Shown: one piece after another, positions 24,552 through 33,525 of the stretch
Position numbering within the stretch: the stretch's first letter is position 1
How the letters are laid out: each line of letters starts with the position of its first letter
DNA from: Microbacterium saperdae
Lineage (GTDB): Bacteria > Actinomycetota > Actinomycetes > Actinomycetales > Microbacteriaceae
Reading direction: 5' to 3'
DNA length: 64,000 bases
Assembly (NCBI RefSeq): GCF_006716345.1
Contig: NZ_VFOX01000001.1
Coordinates: 558,001-622,000, forward strand
The notes under the pieces: generated by a model
What the model saw: the letters and a program-made list of their open reading frames with translations, nothing else
What the model was told of the DNA's origin: nothing
Databases searched by the model: none
Position numbers and translations under genes: made by a program

Positions 24552-25040
24552 CTACCGGTAGTTGATGAACTGCAGGTCGACCTCGAGATCGGAGCCCTTG
24601 AGCAGGGCGATCACGGCCTGGAGGTCGTCGCGGCTCTTGGACTGCACGCGCAGCTCGTCGCCCTGGATCTGGCTCTTCACGCCCTTGGGGCCCTCATCGC
24701 GGATGATCTTGTTGATCTTCTTCGCGTTCTCCGAGGAGATGCCGTCCTTGATGGTCGAGACGATGCGGAATTCCTTGCCGCTGGCGAAGGGGTCTCCCGA
24801 TTCGAGGCTCTTCAGCGAGATGCTGCGCTTGATGAGCTTCGACTGGAAGACGTCGAGCACGGCCTTGGCGCGCTCTTCGGAGTTGGCGATGATCAGGATC
24901 TGCTCGCCGCTCCATGCGATGGATGCCCCGGTGCCCTTGAAGTCGTAGCGCTGCTCGATCTCCTTGCGGGCCTGGTTGAGGGCGTTCTCCGCCTCCTGGT
25001 GGTCGACTTTCGAGACGATGTCAAAGGAACTGTCAGCCAT
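24552..25040 (-). CDS. yajQ: YajQ family (nucleotide-binding) protein
   Basis: This 162-residue protein matches the YajQ/DUF520 family nearly end to end: [18 protein letters not shown], then [14 protein letters not shown] and LQFINYR at the C-terminus. Relatives bind nucleic acids or cyclic di-GMP; the role here is not known. ATG 25040 lies 6 nt after TACACT on the minus strand (25047-25052), so it is probably leaderless. The divergent sugar-transport operator region starts 39 bp beyond. Confidence 0.93.
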   Translation of the reverse strand: MADSSFDIVSKVDHQEAENALNQARKEIEQRYDFKGTGASIAWSGEQILIIANSEERAKAVLDVFQSKLIKRSISLKSLESGDPFASGKEFRIVSTIKDGISSENAKKINKIIRDEGPKGVKSQIQGDELRVQSKSRDDLQAVIALLKGSDLEVDLQFINYR

Positions 25041-25078
25041 ACAGGCAGTGTACCGAGCCTGGCCGAGCGCCGCCCATG

Positions 25079-25092
25079 TGGAAACGCTTTCA
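25079..25092. promoter_or_regulatory. LacI-type operator, distal site
   Basis: TGGAAACGCTTTCA fits the LacI/CcpA-family operator pattern TGNAANCGNTTNCA. It lies 97 bp (centre to centre) from the second site at 25176-25189 and just beyond the yajQ promoter. Confidence 0.6.
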
Positions 25093-25146
25093 TACGCGCT
25101 CTTCGCCTCGATCCCCATCACAGCTTGATATCGAAGGCATCCTCCG

Positions 25147-25193
25147 TTGCGATTCGTGCCGATCTCGATGCATACTGTAAGCGCTTGCAGTAT
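25147..25193 (+). promoter_or_regulatory. Sugar-transport promoter with LacI-type operator
   Basis: TTGCGA (25147-25152) and CATACT (25171-25176), 18 bp apart, are the likely -35 and -10. A 22-bp palindrome at 25172-25193, with core TGTAAGCGCTTGCA (25176-25189) and a single mismatched pair, covers the -10 and start point. It would block transcription when a LacI-type repressor is bound. Confidence 0.7.
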
Positions 25194-25227
25194 CGCAGGC
25201 CATCAGCACTGAGAGAGGCACACACCA

Positions 25228-26436
25228 ATGAAGGTGAACAAGAGGGGCATCGTCGCCGCAGGCGCCATCGCCATCGTTTCCACTCTGTCGCTTGCCGGCT
25301 GCTCCACCGGGACCAGCGGCGACGACACCTCCGACAGCGGCAGCGCCAGCACGCTGACCGTCTGGGTCGACGCCGAGCGCGTGGACGCGCTGCAGGGCGC
25401 AGCCGACTCTTACAAGGACAAGACCGGCGTCAAGGTCGAGCTCGTCGGCAAGTCGGTCGACGACATGAAGGATGACTTCATCCAGCAGGTTCCGACCGGC
25501 AAGGGCCCCGACGTGGTCATGGGCGCGCATGACTGGTTGGGCGAGCTGTCGACCAACGGTGTCGTCGCGCCGATCGAGCTCGGGGACAGCGCCGAGGACT
25601 ACCTGCCGGTCGCGCTCCAGGCCGCCACCTACGACGGCACGGTCTACATGCTCCCCTACGCCGTCGAGAACATCGCGATCCTGCGCAATGCCGACCTCGT
25701 CCCGGCCGCGCCCACGAGCTTCGACGACATGGTGTCGAAGGGCACGTTCGTGGTCGAGCAGGGCGCAGAGGGCAACCCGTACCACCTGTACCCGTTCCAG
25801 ACCGCTTTCGGTGCCCCCGTCTTCGGCACCGACGAGTCCGGCAGCTACGACCCGACCGACCTCCAGCTGGGCAGCGAGGGCGGCTTCGCCTTCGCCGACT
25901 GGCTCGCCGCGCAGGGCGCAGCGGGCACGCTGAACACCGACATCGACGGCGAGATCGCCAAGCAGCAGTTCCTCGACGGCACCGCCGCATTCTGGCTGAC
26001 CGGTCCGTGGAACGTCGGCGCCGCCGTGGACGCCGGCATCAACGTCGCGATCGATCCCGTCCCGAGCCCGACAGGTGAGACGGCGTCGCCGTTCGCCGGT
26101 GTGAAGGGCTTCTTCGTCAGCGCCGAATCCAAGAACAAGGTCGCCGCGAACGACTTCCTCGTGAACTACCTCGGCACCGAAGAAGTCCAGCTCGAGCTCT
26201 TCAAGGCCGGCAACGTCCTCCCGGCGCTCACCGCGGCAGCGGACTCCGCAGCATCCAACCCGATCATCGCCGGCTTCCAGGCCGTCGGTGCCGACGCGGT
26301 GCCGATGCCGGCGATCCCCGCGATGGGAGCGGTCTGGCAGTACTGGGGCGTGGCAGAGGCCGCGATCATCAACGGCGAGGACCCGACGGCGACGTGGCAG
26401 AAGCTCGTCGACGACGTGACCGCCGCGATCAAGTAA
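25228..26436 (+). CDS. Maltose-type ABC transporter substrate-binding lipoprotein
   Basis: This 402-residue protein has a lipobox LAGC (Cys25) and a MalE/family 1 solute-binding fold: LTVWVDAERVDALQGAADSY after a Ser/Asp-rich linker, GKGPDVVMGAHDWLGEL, LPYAVENIAIL and the AAFWLTGPWNVG segment. It should bind maltose/maltodextrin or a related oligosaccharide outside the cell. A GAGAGAGG RBS precedes the ATG. Two permease genes follow, so this is the first gene of the uptake operon. Confidence 0.93.
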   Translation: MKVNKRGIVAAGAIAIVSTLSLAGCSTGTSGDDTSDSGSASTLTVWVDAERVDALQGAADSYKDKTGVKVELVGKSVDDMKDDFIQQVPTGKGPDVVMGAHDWLGELSTNGVVAPIELGDSAEDYLPVALQAATYDGTVYMLPYAVENIAILRNADLVPAAPTSFDDMVSKGTFVVEQGAEGNPYHLYPFQTAFGAPVFGTDESGSYDPTDLQLGSEGGFAFADWLAAQGAAGTLNTDIDGEIAKQQFLDGTAAFWLTGPWNVGAAVDAGINVAIDPVPSPTGETASPFAGVKGFFVSAESKNKVAANDFLVNYLGTEEVQLELFKAGNVLPALTAAADSAASNPIIAGFQAVGADAVPMPAIPAMGAVWQYWGVAEAAIINGEDPTATWQKLVDDVTAAIK

Positions 26437-26506
26437 CACCTCACGTACCGACCCTGCCGGGGCGGGCCATCCGCGCCCGCCCCGGCAGAACCTTGACGAG
26501 GACGAG

Positions 26507-28111
26507 ATGACAGACACCGTCGAGCCCACGGCTCCTCCGACCAAGCGCCAGCGACAGGCCGCGAAGATCGCCGAAGCGGCATCCGGCCCGATCGGCTGGC
26601 TGCTGCTGAAGATCCTGCTGCTGGCCGTCGTCGACGCGATCGCGGTCTACGCGGCGTTCGTGCTGTACATGCACCAGGAGTGGCTGATCCTCGCCCTGGT
26701 GGTCGCGGTCACGGTCTTCGTCAACTACATCTACTTCTCCCGTCGGCGCGTGCCGGCGAAGTACCTCACGCCGGGCATCATCTTCCTGGTCGTGTTCCAG
26801 GTCTTCACCCTGCTGTACACGGGGTACATCGGCTTCACGAACTACGGCACCGGACACAACGGTTCCAAGGACCAGGCCATCTCCTCGTTGCTCGCGTCCT
26901 CGCAGGAGCGTGTCGAGGACTCCCCGACCTACCCGGTGACGGTCGTCGAGCAGTTCGGCACGTACGGACTTCTCGTGACCGACCCCGATTCCGGCGATGC
27001 GCTGCTGGGGACCGCGGAACAGCCGCTGCAGGAGGTCCAGGCCGAGTTCGAGGGTGGCAAGGCCGTATCGGTCGACGGCTGGACGACGCTTCCGCTCGCC
27101 ACGGTGTTCACGCTCTCAGAGCAGCTCGAGAACCTCGCCGTGCCGTTCAGCGACGATCCCAACGACGGCAGCCTCCGCGCACCGGACGGCCAGAGCGGGT
27201 ACCTGTACGTCTCGACGCTCGAGTTCGACGCGGACGCGGATACGATCACCGACACCCGCACCGGGACCGTCTACTCCGACACCGGTGCCGGAGCCTTCAC
27301 CGCCGAGAACGGCGAGGAGCTCCTGCCCGGCTGGCAGGTCACGGTCGGCTTCGACAACTTCGTGCGCGCCGTGACGGACGCCTCGATCCGCGGACCGCTG
27401 ATCTCGGTGACGATCTGGACGTTCGTGTTCGCGATCATCTCGGTCGCGACGACGTTCTTCCTCGGTCTGCTCCTGGCGCTGGTCTTCAACAACACGCGGA
27501 TGCGGTTCCGCAACGGCTACCGCATCATCCTGATCCTTCCCTACGCGTTCCCCGCCTTCCTCTCCGCTCTGGTCTGGGCGGGGATGATGAACGAGAGCTT
27601 CGGCTTCATCAACCAGGTCATCTTCGGCGGAGCGGACATCCCGTGGTTGACGGACCCGACTCTCGCGAAGGTCTCGATCCTCATCGTGAACCTGTGGCTC
27701 GGCTTCCCCTACATGTTCCTGGTCTGCATGGGCGCCCTGCAGGGCATCCCGGAAGACGTGAACGAGGCGGCAGTGATGGACGGCGCGAATCCCTGGCAGG
27801 TGTTCCGACGCATCAAGCTGCCGCTGCTCCTGGTCACGGTCGCGCCTCTGCTGATCTCGTCGTTCGCGTTCAACTTCAACAACTTCAACCTGATCTACAT
27901 GCTGACCAACGGAGGCCCGCGCTTCAGCGACGTGTCGATCCCCGTCGGACACACCGACATCCTGATCTCGATGGTCTACAAGGTGGCCTTCACGGGCCAG
28001 ACGCGCGACTACGGTCTCGCCTCCGCGTTCACGATCCTGATCTTCATCGTGGTGGCGACGATCTCGATCATCAGCTTCCGCAAGACCAAGGCCCTCGAGG
28101 AGCTGAACTGA
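26507..28111 (+). CDS. malF: MalF-type sugar ABC transporter permease
   Basis: This 534-residue permease is of the long MalF type. It has N-terminal helices followed by a large external insertion (about residues 120-285) like the P2 domain of MalF, then the conserved transport domain. The EAA loop EDVNEAAVMDGANPWQVFRRIKLPLL, for docking the ATPase, is near residue 420. The large loop argues for maltose-type rather than generic CUT1 permease. Its stop overlaps the malG start (TGATG). Confidence 0.93.
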   Translation: MTDTVEPTAPPTKRQRQAAKIAEAASGPIGWLLLKILLLAVVDAIAVYAAFVLYMHQEWLILALVVAVTVFVNYIYFSRRRVPAKYLTPGIIFLVVFQVFTLLYTGYIGFTNYGTGHNGSKDQAISSLLASSQERVEDSPTYPVTVVEQFGTYGLLVTDPDSGDALLGTAEQPLQEVQAEFEGGKAVSVDGWTTLPLATVFTLSEQLENLAVPFSDDPNDGSLRAPDGQSGYLYVSTLEFDADADTITDTRTGTVYSDTGAGAFTAENGEELLPGWQVTVGFDNFVRAVTDASIRGPLISVTIWTFVFAIISVATTFFLGLLLALVFNNTRMRFRNGYRIILILPYAFPAFLSALVWAGMMNESFGFINQVIFGGADIPWLTDPTLAKVSILIVNLWLGFPYMFLVCMGALQGIPEDVNEAAVMDGANPWQVFRRIKLPLLLVTVAPLLISSFAFNFNNFNLIYMLTNGGPRFSDVSIPVGHTDILISMVYKVAFTGQTRDYGLASAFTILIFIVVATISIISFRKTKALEELN

Positions 28112-28998
28112 TGAGCACCATCGACACCCCCGTGCGCCGGCGCAGCTTCGGAGCCTGGTTCGCCGACACCGGATGGCGCCACCTCGTCGCCGTCGTGGTG
28201 AGCGCGTTCGCGCTGTTCCCGCTGCTCTACGTGGTCTCGGCGTCGCTGAACCCGAAGGGCACGCTGACCGGATCGAACCAGCTGTTCTCGGCGATCGGCA
28301 TCGACAGCTACGTGCGCATCCTCACGGATCCGCAGAACCCCTACCTCCGCTGGTTCGGGAACACCCTCCTGATCGCGCTGGTGACCGGGGCGGTGACCGT
28401 GTTCATCGGCGCCTGCGCCGCGTATGCGTTCTCGCGCATGCGTTTCGCCGGGCGTCGGGTGGGACTGGTCACGATCGTGGTCGTGCAGATGTTCCCGCAG
28501 CTCCTCGCCGTCGTCGCGATCTTCCTGCTGCTGTCGACGTTGGGGGACTGGTTCCCCGCGATCGGGCTGAACACGCACACCGGCCTGATCCTGGTCTACC
28601 TCGGTGGAGCGCTGGGCGTGAACACCTACCTGATGTACGGCTTCTTCAACACGATCCCGAAGGAGCTCGACGAGGCCGCCCGCATCGACGGCGCCGGCCA
28701 CGCCCGCATCTTCTTCACGATCATCCTGCGCCTGGTCGCGCCGATCCTCGCGGTCGTCGGGCTGCTGTCGTTCATCGGCACGGTCAACGAGTACGTGATC
28801 GCGAGCGTCATCCTGATCGAGCCGGAGCAGCAGACGCTGGTCGTCGGCCTCACCAAGCTGGTCGCCAATCCGCGCTATGCGGACTGGTCGGCCTTCTCCG
28901 CGGGAGCGGTGATGGCGGCGATCCCGGTGATGATCCTGTTCCTGTTCCTGCAGAAGTACATCGTCGGCGGTCTCACCGCCGGGGCCACCAAGGGCTGA
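28111..28998 (+). CDS. malG: MalG-type sugar ABC transporter permease
   Basis: This 295-residue permease has six predicted helices and the EAA loop KELDEAARIDGAGHARIFF before RLVAPILAVVG. It pairs with the MalF-type subunit encoded just upstream with a 1-nt overlap. No ATPase gene follows. In actinobacteria a shared MsiK-type ATPase often serves several sugar importers, which would explain the absence. Confidence 0.93.
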   Translation: MSTIDTPVRRRSFGAWFADTGWRHLVAVVVSAFALFPLLYVVSASLNPKGTLTGSNQLFSAIGIDSYVRILTDPQNPYLRWFGNTLLIALVTGAVTVFIGACAAYAFSRMRFAGRRVGLVTIVVVQMFPQLLAVVAIFLLLSTLGDWFPAIGLNTHTGLILVYLGGALGVNTYLMYGFFNTIPKELDEAARIDGAGHARIFFTIILRLVAPILAVVGLLSFIGTVNEYVIASVILIEPEQQTLVVGLTKLVANPRYADWSAFSAGAVMAAIPVMILFLFLQKYIVGGLTAGATKG

Positions 28999-29008
28999 TC
29001 CGCGACGG

Positions 29009-30211
29009 TCAGTCGGCGGTTCTCTGGCCGCCGCTGACCGTCTCGAGCACCTGGTCCTGCACTCGGCCCAGGGCGAGGCGGAGGCCGCCGTCGAGCACGG
29101 CGTTCTCCTCGAGCGCGGTGAGCAGCACCAACGGGCGCGCGACGACGGCCGCCCGCAATCCGGCCTCGACGCGGGAGCGGAGGCGCTCTCCTCCGGCCAG
29201 GGCGAGATCCCCCGCGAGCACGATGAGCTCGGGGTCGACGATCGCGATCACCGCGGTGAGGCCGAGCACCAGGCGCCGCGCGATCTCGTCCAACGCGCGA
29301 TCAGCGCTGCCGTCGTCGGATGCGGCGGCGGCGCGCAGCGCATCGAGTGGGGTGGCCTGGTCGAACCCGTGCTCCGCGAGCACGCGGCCGAGGGCGGGAC
29401 CTCCGGCCAGCGCCTGCATGCCGCCGGTTCCGAATCCGGGCGATTCCTGCGGCGTGGGGGTTCCCGGCACGGGCAGGTCGGCGATCTCGCCTGCTCCGCC
29501 GGTGAGTCCCCGGTGGACGCGTCCGCCGAACATCAGACCCATTCCGATGCCGTCGGAGATCCAGAGCACGGCCACGCTGTCGTGCTCGGCGGCGACGCCA
29601 TGCGCACGCTCGGCGATCGCGGCGAGGTTCACGTCGTTCTCGATCTCGACCGGCAGCCGGAGCCGTTCCGTGAGTGCGGCGGTGAGGGCGTCGCCCTGCC
29701 ATCCGGGCAGGTGGGCGGCGAAGCGAAGGCGGTCGGATGCGGGGTCGATGGCGCCCTGGACGCCGATCACGACCAGATGCAGTGCGGAGAGTGGCACGCC
29801 GGCCTGCGCGCAGGCGCCCGCGAGAGCGTCGTGCACTCCGTCGGCGGCCTCGACATCGTGCCCCTCCGGCGTGGACAGCACGTATTCGCCGACGCGAGTG
29901 CCGATCAGGTCCACGACCGCGGCGGCGATGCGCTCCGGCGTCACATCGATCGCGGCGGCATGGGCGGCGCTCGCGTTCACGCGGAACATCTCCGCTGCCC
30001 GTCCGACCGCGCCGTCATCGCGATTCCCGTCGCTCAGCACGAGCCCGTCCTCACGAAGCTGCGCGAGCAGGTGCGAGGCCGTCGGCTTCGAGACGAGGAG
30101 CCGAGCGGCGATGTCGGGGCGGCTCTGCGGGCCGTCGTCGAGCAGCAGCCGCAGCGTCGCTCGCGCGTTGATGGCGCGGACGACGCTGGTACCGGTCGGG
30201 GGAGTGGCCAC
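29009..30211 (-). CDS. ROK-family transcriptional regulator
   Basis: This 400-residue protein joins an N-terminal winged helix (about 12-60, with RPDIAARLLVSKPTASHLLAQL) to a ROK sugar-kinase-like domain. The ROK part shows VVIGVQGAIDP, VEIENDVNLAAIAERAHG, ISDGIGMGLMFGGRVHRGLTGGAGEIADLPV and IVDPELIVLAGDL. The GTG start follows GAGGA by 5 nt. It is convergent with malG and is the likeliest local regulator of the sugar importer, although the operators there look LacI-like. It binds sugars or sugar phosphates in related proteins. Confidence 0.92.
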   Translation of the reverse strand: MATPPTGTSVVRAINARATLRLLLDDGPQSRPDIAARLLVSKPTASHLLAQLREDGLVLSDGNRDDGAVGRAAEMFRVNASAAHAAAIDVTPERIAAAVVDLIGTRVGEYVLSTPEGHDVEAADGVHDALAGACAQAGVPLSALHLVVIGVQGAIDPASDRLRFAAHLPGWQGDALTAALTERLRLPVEIENDVNLAAIAERAHGVAAEHDSVAVLWISDGIGMGLMFGGRVHRGLTGGAGEIADLPVPGTPTPQESPGFGTGGMQALAGGPALGRVLAEHGFDQATPLDALRAAAASDDGSADRALDEIARRLVLGLTAVIAIVDPELIVLAGDLALAGGERLRSRVEAGLRAAVVARPLVLLTALEENAVLDGGLRLALGRVQDQVLETVSGGQRTAD

Positions 30212-30313
30212 GGGGTCCTCACGGTCAGGGGCGGTGCTCCGAATGCTACCGAAGCGGCGGGCCCCGGCAGCACCGGTATTGCCGCGTGGCGTCGCGTTGT
30301 CTAGAGTTTGTAA

Positions 30314-31169
30314 ATGACCGTTCCAAACTTGTCTCCGGCCGGGGTTCGCCGTCGACGCCCCCTCGTCGTGCTGGTTCTCGTCGCGGTGGTGGTGGCAGCG
30401 TCGGCCGGGGCGGCCGTCTGGATCGCGATGCGTGGCGCGTCGGCGGTGACGGTGACGCTGCGTGATCCGGTGAAGCGCGAGATCGCGATGGAGCTCGTGG
30501 GGTCCGCCGAGAACTCGACGCTCGAATGGTACGAGCGCTACGACTACATCGAGGACATCGGTGACGGGCGCGGCTACACCGGGGGGGCTGGTGGGGTTCA
30601 CCTCGGGAACGCACGACATGCTGATGCTGATCGAGCGCTACACCGACGAGGTGGCGGGGAATCCGCTCGCGGAGTTCCTCCCCGCGCTGCGTGCGGTGGA
30701 CGGCACCGATTCTCACGAGGGTCTCGGCGACCCGTTCGTGCAGGCATGGATCGCGGCCGCCGCCCTCCCCGAGTTCCAGAAGGCGCAGCGTGACGAAGTC
30801 GATCGGCTGTACTTCGAGCCGGCCGTCTCCCTGGCGATCGCTGACGGGCTGGGGGCTCTCGGACAGTTCGCCTACTTCGATGCGATGGTCATGCACGGAG
30901 ATTCCGGATTCGCCGACGTGCGTGCGCAGGCGCGGGAGGTGGAGGCCGCGCCCGCGAACGGGGGTGATGAGCGCGACTATCTCTCCGCGTTCCTCGACGC
31001 CCGCGTCGTCGAGATGAAGAAGGAGGAGGCGCATGAGGACACGAGCCGCGTCGACACCGCGCAACGCGTGTTCCTCGATGCAGGCAACCTCTCCCTCGAC
31101 CCGCCTCTGCGGTGGTCGGTCTACGGGGACCCCTTCGAGATCCTGAGTGATCCGCCCGCGCATTGGTGA
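30314..31169 (+). pseudogene. GH46 chitosanase disrupted by a frameshift in a G7 tract
   Basis: Reading from ATG 30314 gives a signal anchor (residues 16-39), then REIAMELVGSAENSTLEWYE and EDIGDGRGYTGG, which are GH46 chitosanase. The catalytic pair would be Glu66 and Asp84, with the spacing of 18 seen in Glu22/Asp40 of the Streptomyces enzyme. After the seven Gs at 30581-30587 the frame turns to nonsense. The correct continuation is in the +1 frame: LVGFTSGTHDMLMLIERY, then GTDSHEGLGDPFV, GQFAYFDAMVMHG, the EAHEDTSRVDTAQRVFL segment and LDPPLRWSVYGDP. Deleting one G restores a full 284-residue secreted or anchored chitosanase. ATG is 6 nt after TAGAGT (30302-30307). The cause could be a sequencing indel, a real mutation or slippage. 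Confidence 0.88.
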
Positions 31170-31174
31170 GCGTG

Positions 31175-31204
31175 GTGGCACTAGCGTGCCACGCATGCTA
31201 CCTT
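31175..31204 (+). promoter_or_regulatory. padR promoter with candidate PadR operator
   Basis: GTGGCAC-TAGC-GTGCCAC (31175-31192) is an 18-bp site with perfect 7-bp inverted arms. Its first six bases also serve as a plausible -35 for TACCTT at 31199-31204 (18-bp spacer). The ATG comes 7 nt after TACCTT, so transcription would start at the gene. A PadR dimer bound here would block its own promoter. Confidence 0.65.
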
Positions 31205-31211
31205 GTGATGC

Positions 31212-31538
31212 ATGACAGCTGACATCGGGGCGCAGATGCGCAAAGGGGTGGTCGAGTACTGCGTGCTCGGACTGCTCTCGCGCGAGCCGATGTACGGCTG
31301 GCAGCTGGCGGACGCACTCACGCATGCGGGGCTGATCGCCAGCATCGGCACGCTCTACCCTTTGCTGGGGAGGTTGAGGGACAACGGCTGGGTCAGCACG
31401 TTCGACCTGCCTTCGGAGAGCGGTCCGGTGCGCAAGTACTACCGGCTCACGGATGCCGGGATCGAGCAGCTCGCCCGATTCCGCGCACAGTGGGCCCCGT
31501 TCGCCCGTGTCGTCACGGGCATCGTCGGAGAGGGATGA
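31212..31538 (+). CDS. PadR-family transcriptional regulator
   Basis: This 108-residue protein is a minimal PadR winged helix: VVEYCVLGLLSREPMYGWQL, then SIGTLYPLLGRLRDNGWV and RKYYRLTDAG. These are the DNA-recognition helix and wing of the family, followed by a short dimerisation helix. It is translationally coupled (ATGA) to a membrane protein with a HAAS domain, a common pairing. It probably represses its own operon through the palindrome at 31175-31192. Confidence 0.92.
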   Translation: MTADIGAQMRKGVVEYCVLGLLSREPMYGWQLADALTHAGLIASIGTLYPLLGRLRDNGWVSTFDLPSESGPVRKYYRLTDAGIEQLARFRAQWAPFARVVTGIVGEG

Positions 31539-32197
31539 GCATGACCGAGACCACTGCTGAGGATCTGCGCGAGGACTACCTCGCCCGACTCGACGAGGCC
31601 ATGCGCGGACTGCCGCACGGCGTCGCCGCCGACATCCGCGGTGGCATCGCCGAGGAGCTGCACGGTCTGGACGCCTCCTCCACAGCCGCGAGGATCGCAC
31701 AGCTGGGCGACCCGGTCGCGATCGCCCGTGAGGCGCAGGACGAGACCCCTGCGGGTCCGACCTTCGTCGTCGCCGCACCGGTTCCCGCGCCGGACGCGCC
31801 CCGCCGGCCGACCACCTCGACCCGTGGTTTCGCGATCACGGCGGCGCTGACGCTGAGTTTCGGCGGCATCGTCGTCCCCGTCGTGGGCTGGTTCGTGGGC
31901 GCAGTGCTGGTCGTGTTGAGCTCACTGTGGAAGACAGGGGAGAAGGTCGTCGCGATCGTCGTTCCCTTCAGCGTGTTCCTCCTCTCGGTCATCCTCATCA
32001 CGACGATGCAGGGCTTCTCGTCGTCGGTCGAGAGCGGCAGCTCCTCGGGAACAGGAACCCCGCCGCAGGTCGCGAACCCCCTGCTCCCCGCCTGGTACGA
32101 CTTCATCTGGTTCGGCGTGATCGCGCTCGGGCTCGTGCTCATCCCGGCTTCCGGGCTCTGGTTGCTCTGGCGACTGCGCGGCCGCGCAGCGCGCTGA
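31535..32197 (+). CDS. HAAS-domain membrane protein (PadR partner)
   Basis: This 220-residue protein has an N-terminal helical HAAS-like domain (about 1-75; EDYLARLDEAMRGLPHG and IAQLGDPVAIAREA) and a linker rich in Ala and Pro. Three transmembrane helices follow in the C-terminal half. HAAS proteins are typically co-encoded with PadR regulators and thought to work with them in envelope stress or transport responses. Start ATG 31535 overlaps the padR stop; ATG 31541 is an alternative. Confidence 0.82.
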   Translation: MSMTETTAEDLREDYLARLDEAMRGLPHGVAADIRGGIAEELHGLDASSTAARIAQLGDPVAIAREAQDETPAGPTFVVAAPVPAPDAPRRPTTSTRGFAITAALTLSFGGIVVPVVGWFVGAVLVVLSSLWKTGEKVVAIVVPFSVFLLSVILITTMQGFSSSVESGSSSGTGTPPQVANPLLPAWYDFIWFGVIALGLVLIPASGLWLLWRLRGRAAR

Positions 32198-32266
32198 GAC
32201 GAGCACGCACGCGAGGGATCGGCGTTGCGCGCTCGCCTCGCGCGCTCGCCGTCATACGGTGGAGGC

Positions 32267-32419
32267 ATGGCACGGGTCGCGGGACGCAATCTGGCGATGA
32301 GCTGGATCGCCGGTGTGTTCTGCACCGGCGTGATCCTTGCATTGCTGTGGCTTTCGATCCCGATGCTCCCTCTGCTCGCCGAGTTCGCCGGGACGGCGCT
32401 GCGCAACGCAGTGCCCTGA
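32267..32419 (+). CDS. Small membrane protein (50 residues)
   Basis: The protein has one long hydrophobic stretch (about residues 10-38: MSWIAGVFCTGVILALLWLS) and a short tail. TACGGT at 32255-32260 ends 6 nt before the ATG, and a GGAGG lies inside that gap. The combination of promoter and a helix-like composition supports a real gene, but I recognise no family. Confidence 0.5.
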   Translation: MARVAGRNLAMSWIAGVFCTGVILALLWLSIPMLPLLAEFAGTALRNAVP

Positions 32420-32533
32420 CCGTCCCGACAGCTCGTGCGCAGGCCGTCTGGCGACACGACGGCACGCCTCCCTGAGCGCCCGCGCACCCGGCGGTACCCT
32501 CACAATGCAGACATCCGATGAGAGGCGCACCCC

Positions 32534-33505
32534 ATGAGTGACCCCGACGTTCCCCAGCCCGAGAAGCCGGCAGACGTCGACGACGTCGTCGGCAGCGCGA
32601 ACGCCGGTCTGGACGCTGCCGCCGCAGCGGGCGCCGACGTCCCCGGCGCCGTTCCGGAAACCGTCGAAGAGAAGGCCGTCGACCCCGACCTCGCCGCGTT
32701 CGAAGAGGCCGAGAGGTCCTACCCCGGAACTTTCGCGCCGCCGGCAGCCGCAGCAGCTCCGCCCGCAGTCGTCAGCACGGACACCGATGCGGACGCGACC
32801 GCGGTCTTCGCCGCTCCTGCCTCATACGCCGAGGAGCCGTCGGTGGCCGACACCGCCTATGCACCCGCATACGGCGCCGCCGAGACCCAGATCGTCCCCT
32901 CCGAGCCTCTGCTCGTCGCTGCGGCATCCCCGCAGCTCCCGCAGCCGATCTTCGTGCAGGCTCCCGAGCCGCCGCGCGATCGCGGCAACCGGGGCACGGC
33001 CGGTGCGATCGGCCTGCTCGCGACCCTCGTCTTCGCGGTGCTCTACCTCGGAACGACGCTGGGCCTCGGCGCCCTCGCCGGGGATGTGACCGGAGAGAAC
33101 ATCGGTCAGTCCGCGCTGGCGCCGCTCGCGACCTGGGGATACTGGACGCCTGTCGTCGTCTTCTTCATCGGCTTCTGGCTGCTGGGCGCGATCATCAATC
33201 GTGGCCGCTGGGGCCTGTGGGTCGTCTTCGGCATCATCGTGGGCGCCATCGCCTACGGCGGGCACATCCTCGGCCAGATCTTCGAGGCGGGGATCCTGAC
33301 GCTCACCCCCTCCGCCGCATCCGAACTCGTCGGTGAGCAGCTGCTCGCACCTCTCGCGATCGCGGCCTTCATCTTCGCCCGTGAGCTCACCATCTGGTTC
33401 GGTGCCTGGGTCGCCCGCAGCGGTGCTCGCAAGACCGAGCTGAACGCCGAAGCGCAGCGCGAGTACGAGCGCACGCTCGAGGCCGGCCCGACGCTGGCGA
33501 GGTAA
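32534..33505 (+). CDS. Membrane protein with long Ala/Pro/acidic N-terminus
   Basis: This 323-residue protein has a roughly 150-residue low-complexity cytosolic N-terminus (Ala, Pro, Glu, Asp) followed by four hydrophobic segments (about 157-178, 202-222, 228-247 and 272-292). The C-terminus is charged and predicted helical. No recognisable domain. A GAGAGG-type RBS precedes the ATG. The gene ends just before a strong terminator hairpin. Confidence 0.72.
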   Translation: MSDPDVPQPEKPADVDDVVGSANAGLDAAAAAGADVPGAVPETVEEKAVDPDLAAFEEAERSYPGTFAPPAAAAAPPAVVSTDTDADATAVFAAPASYAEEPSVADTAYAPAYGAAETQIVPSEPLLVAAASPQLPQPIFVQAPEPPRDRGNRGTAGAIGLLATLVFAVLYLGTTLGLGALAGDVTGENIGQSALAPLATWGYWTPVVVFFIGFWLLGAIINRGRWGLWVVFGIIVGAIAYGGHILGQIFEAGILTLTPSAASELVGEQLLAPLAIAAFIFARELTIWFGAWVARSGARKTELNAEAQREYERTLEAGPTLAR

Positions 33506-33525
33506 TCACGAACGCCACCACGCCG

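Noticed and set aside
30246..31778. A 510-codon minus-strand frame over the broken chitosanase and padR
   Set aside because: The plus strand carries recognisable GH46 and PadR sequence; the minus frame has none.
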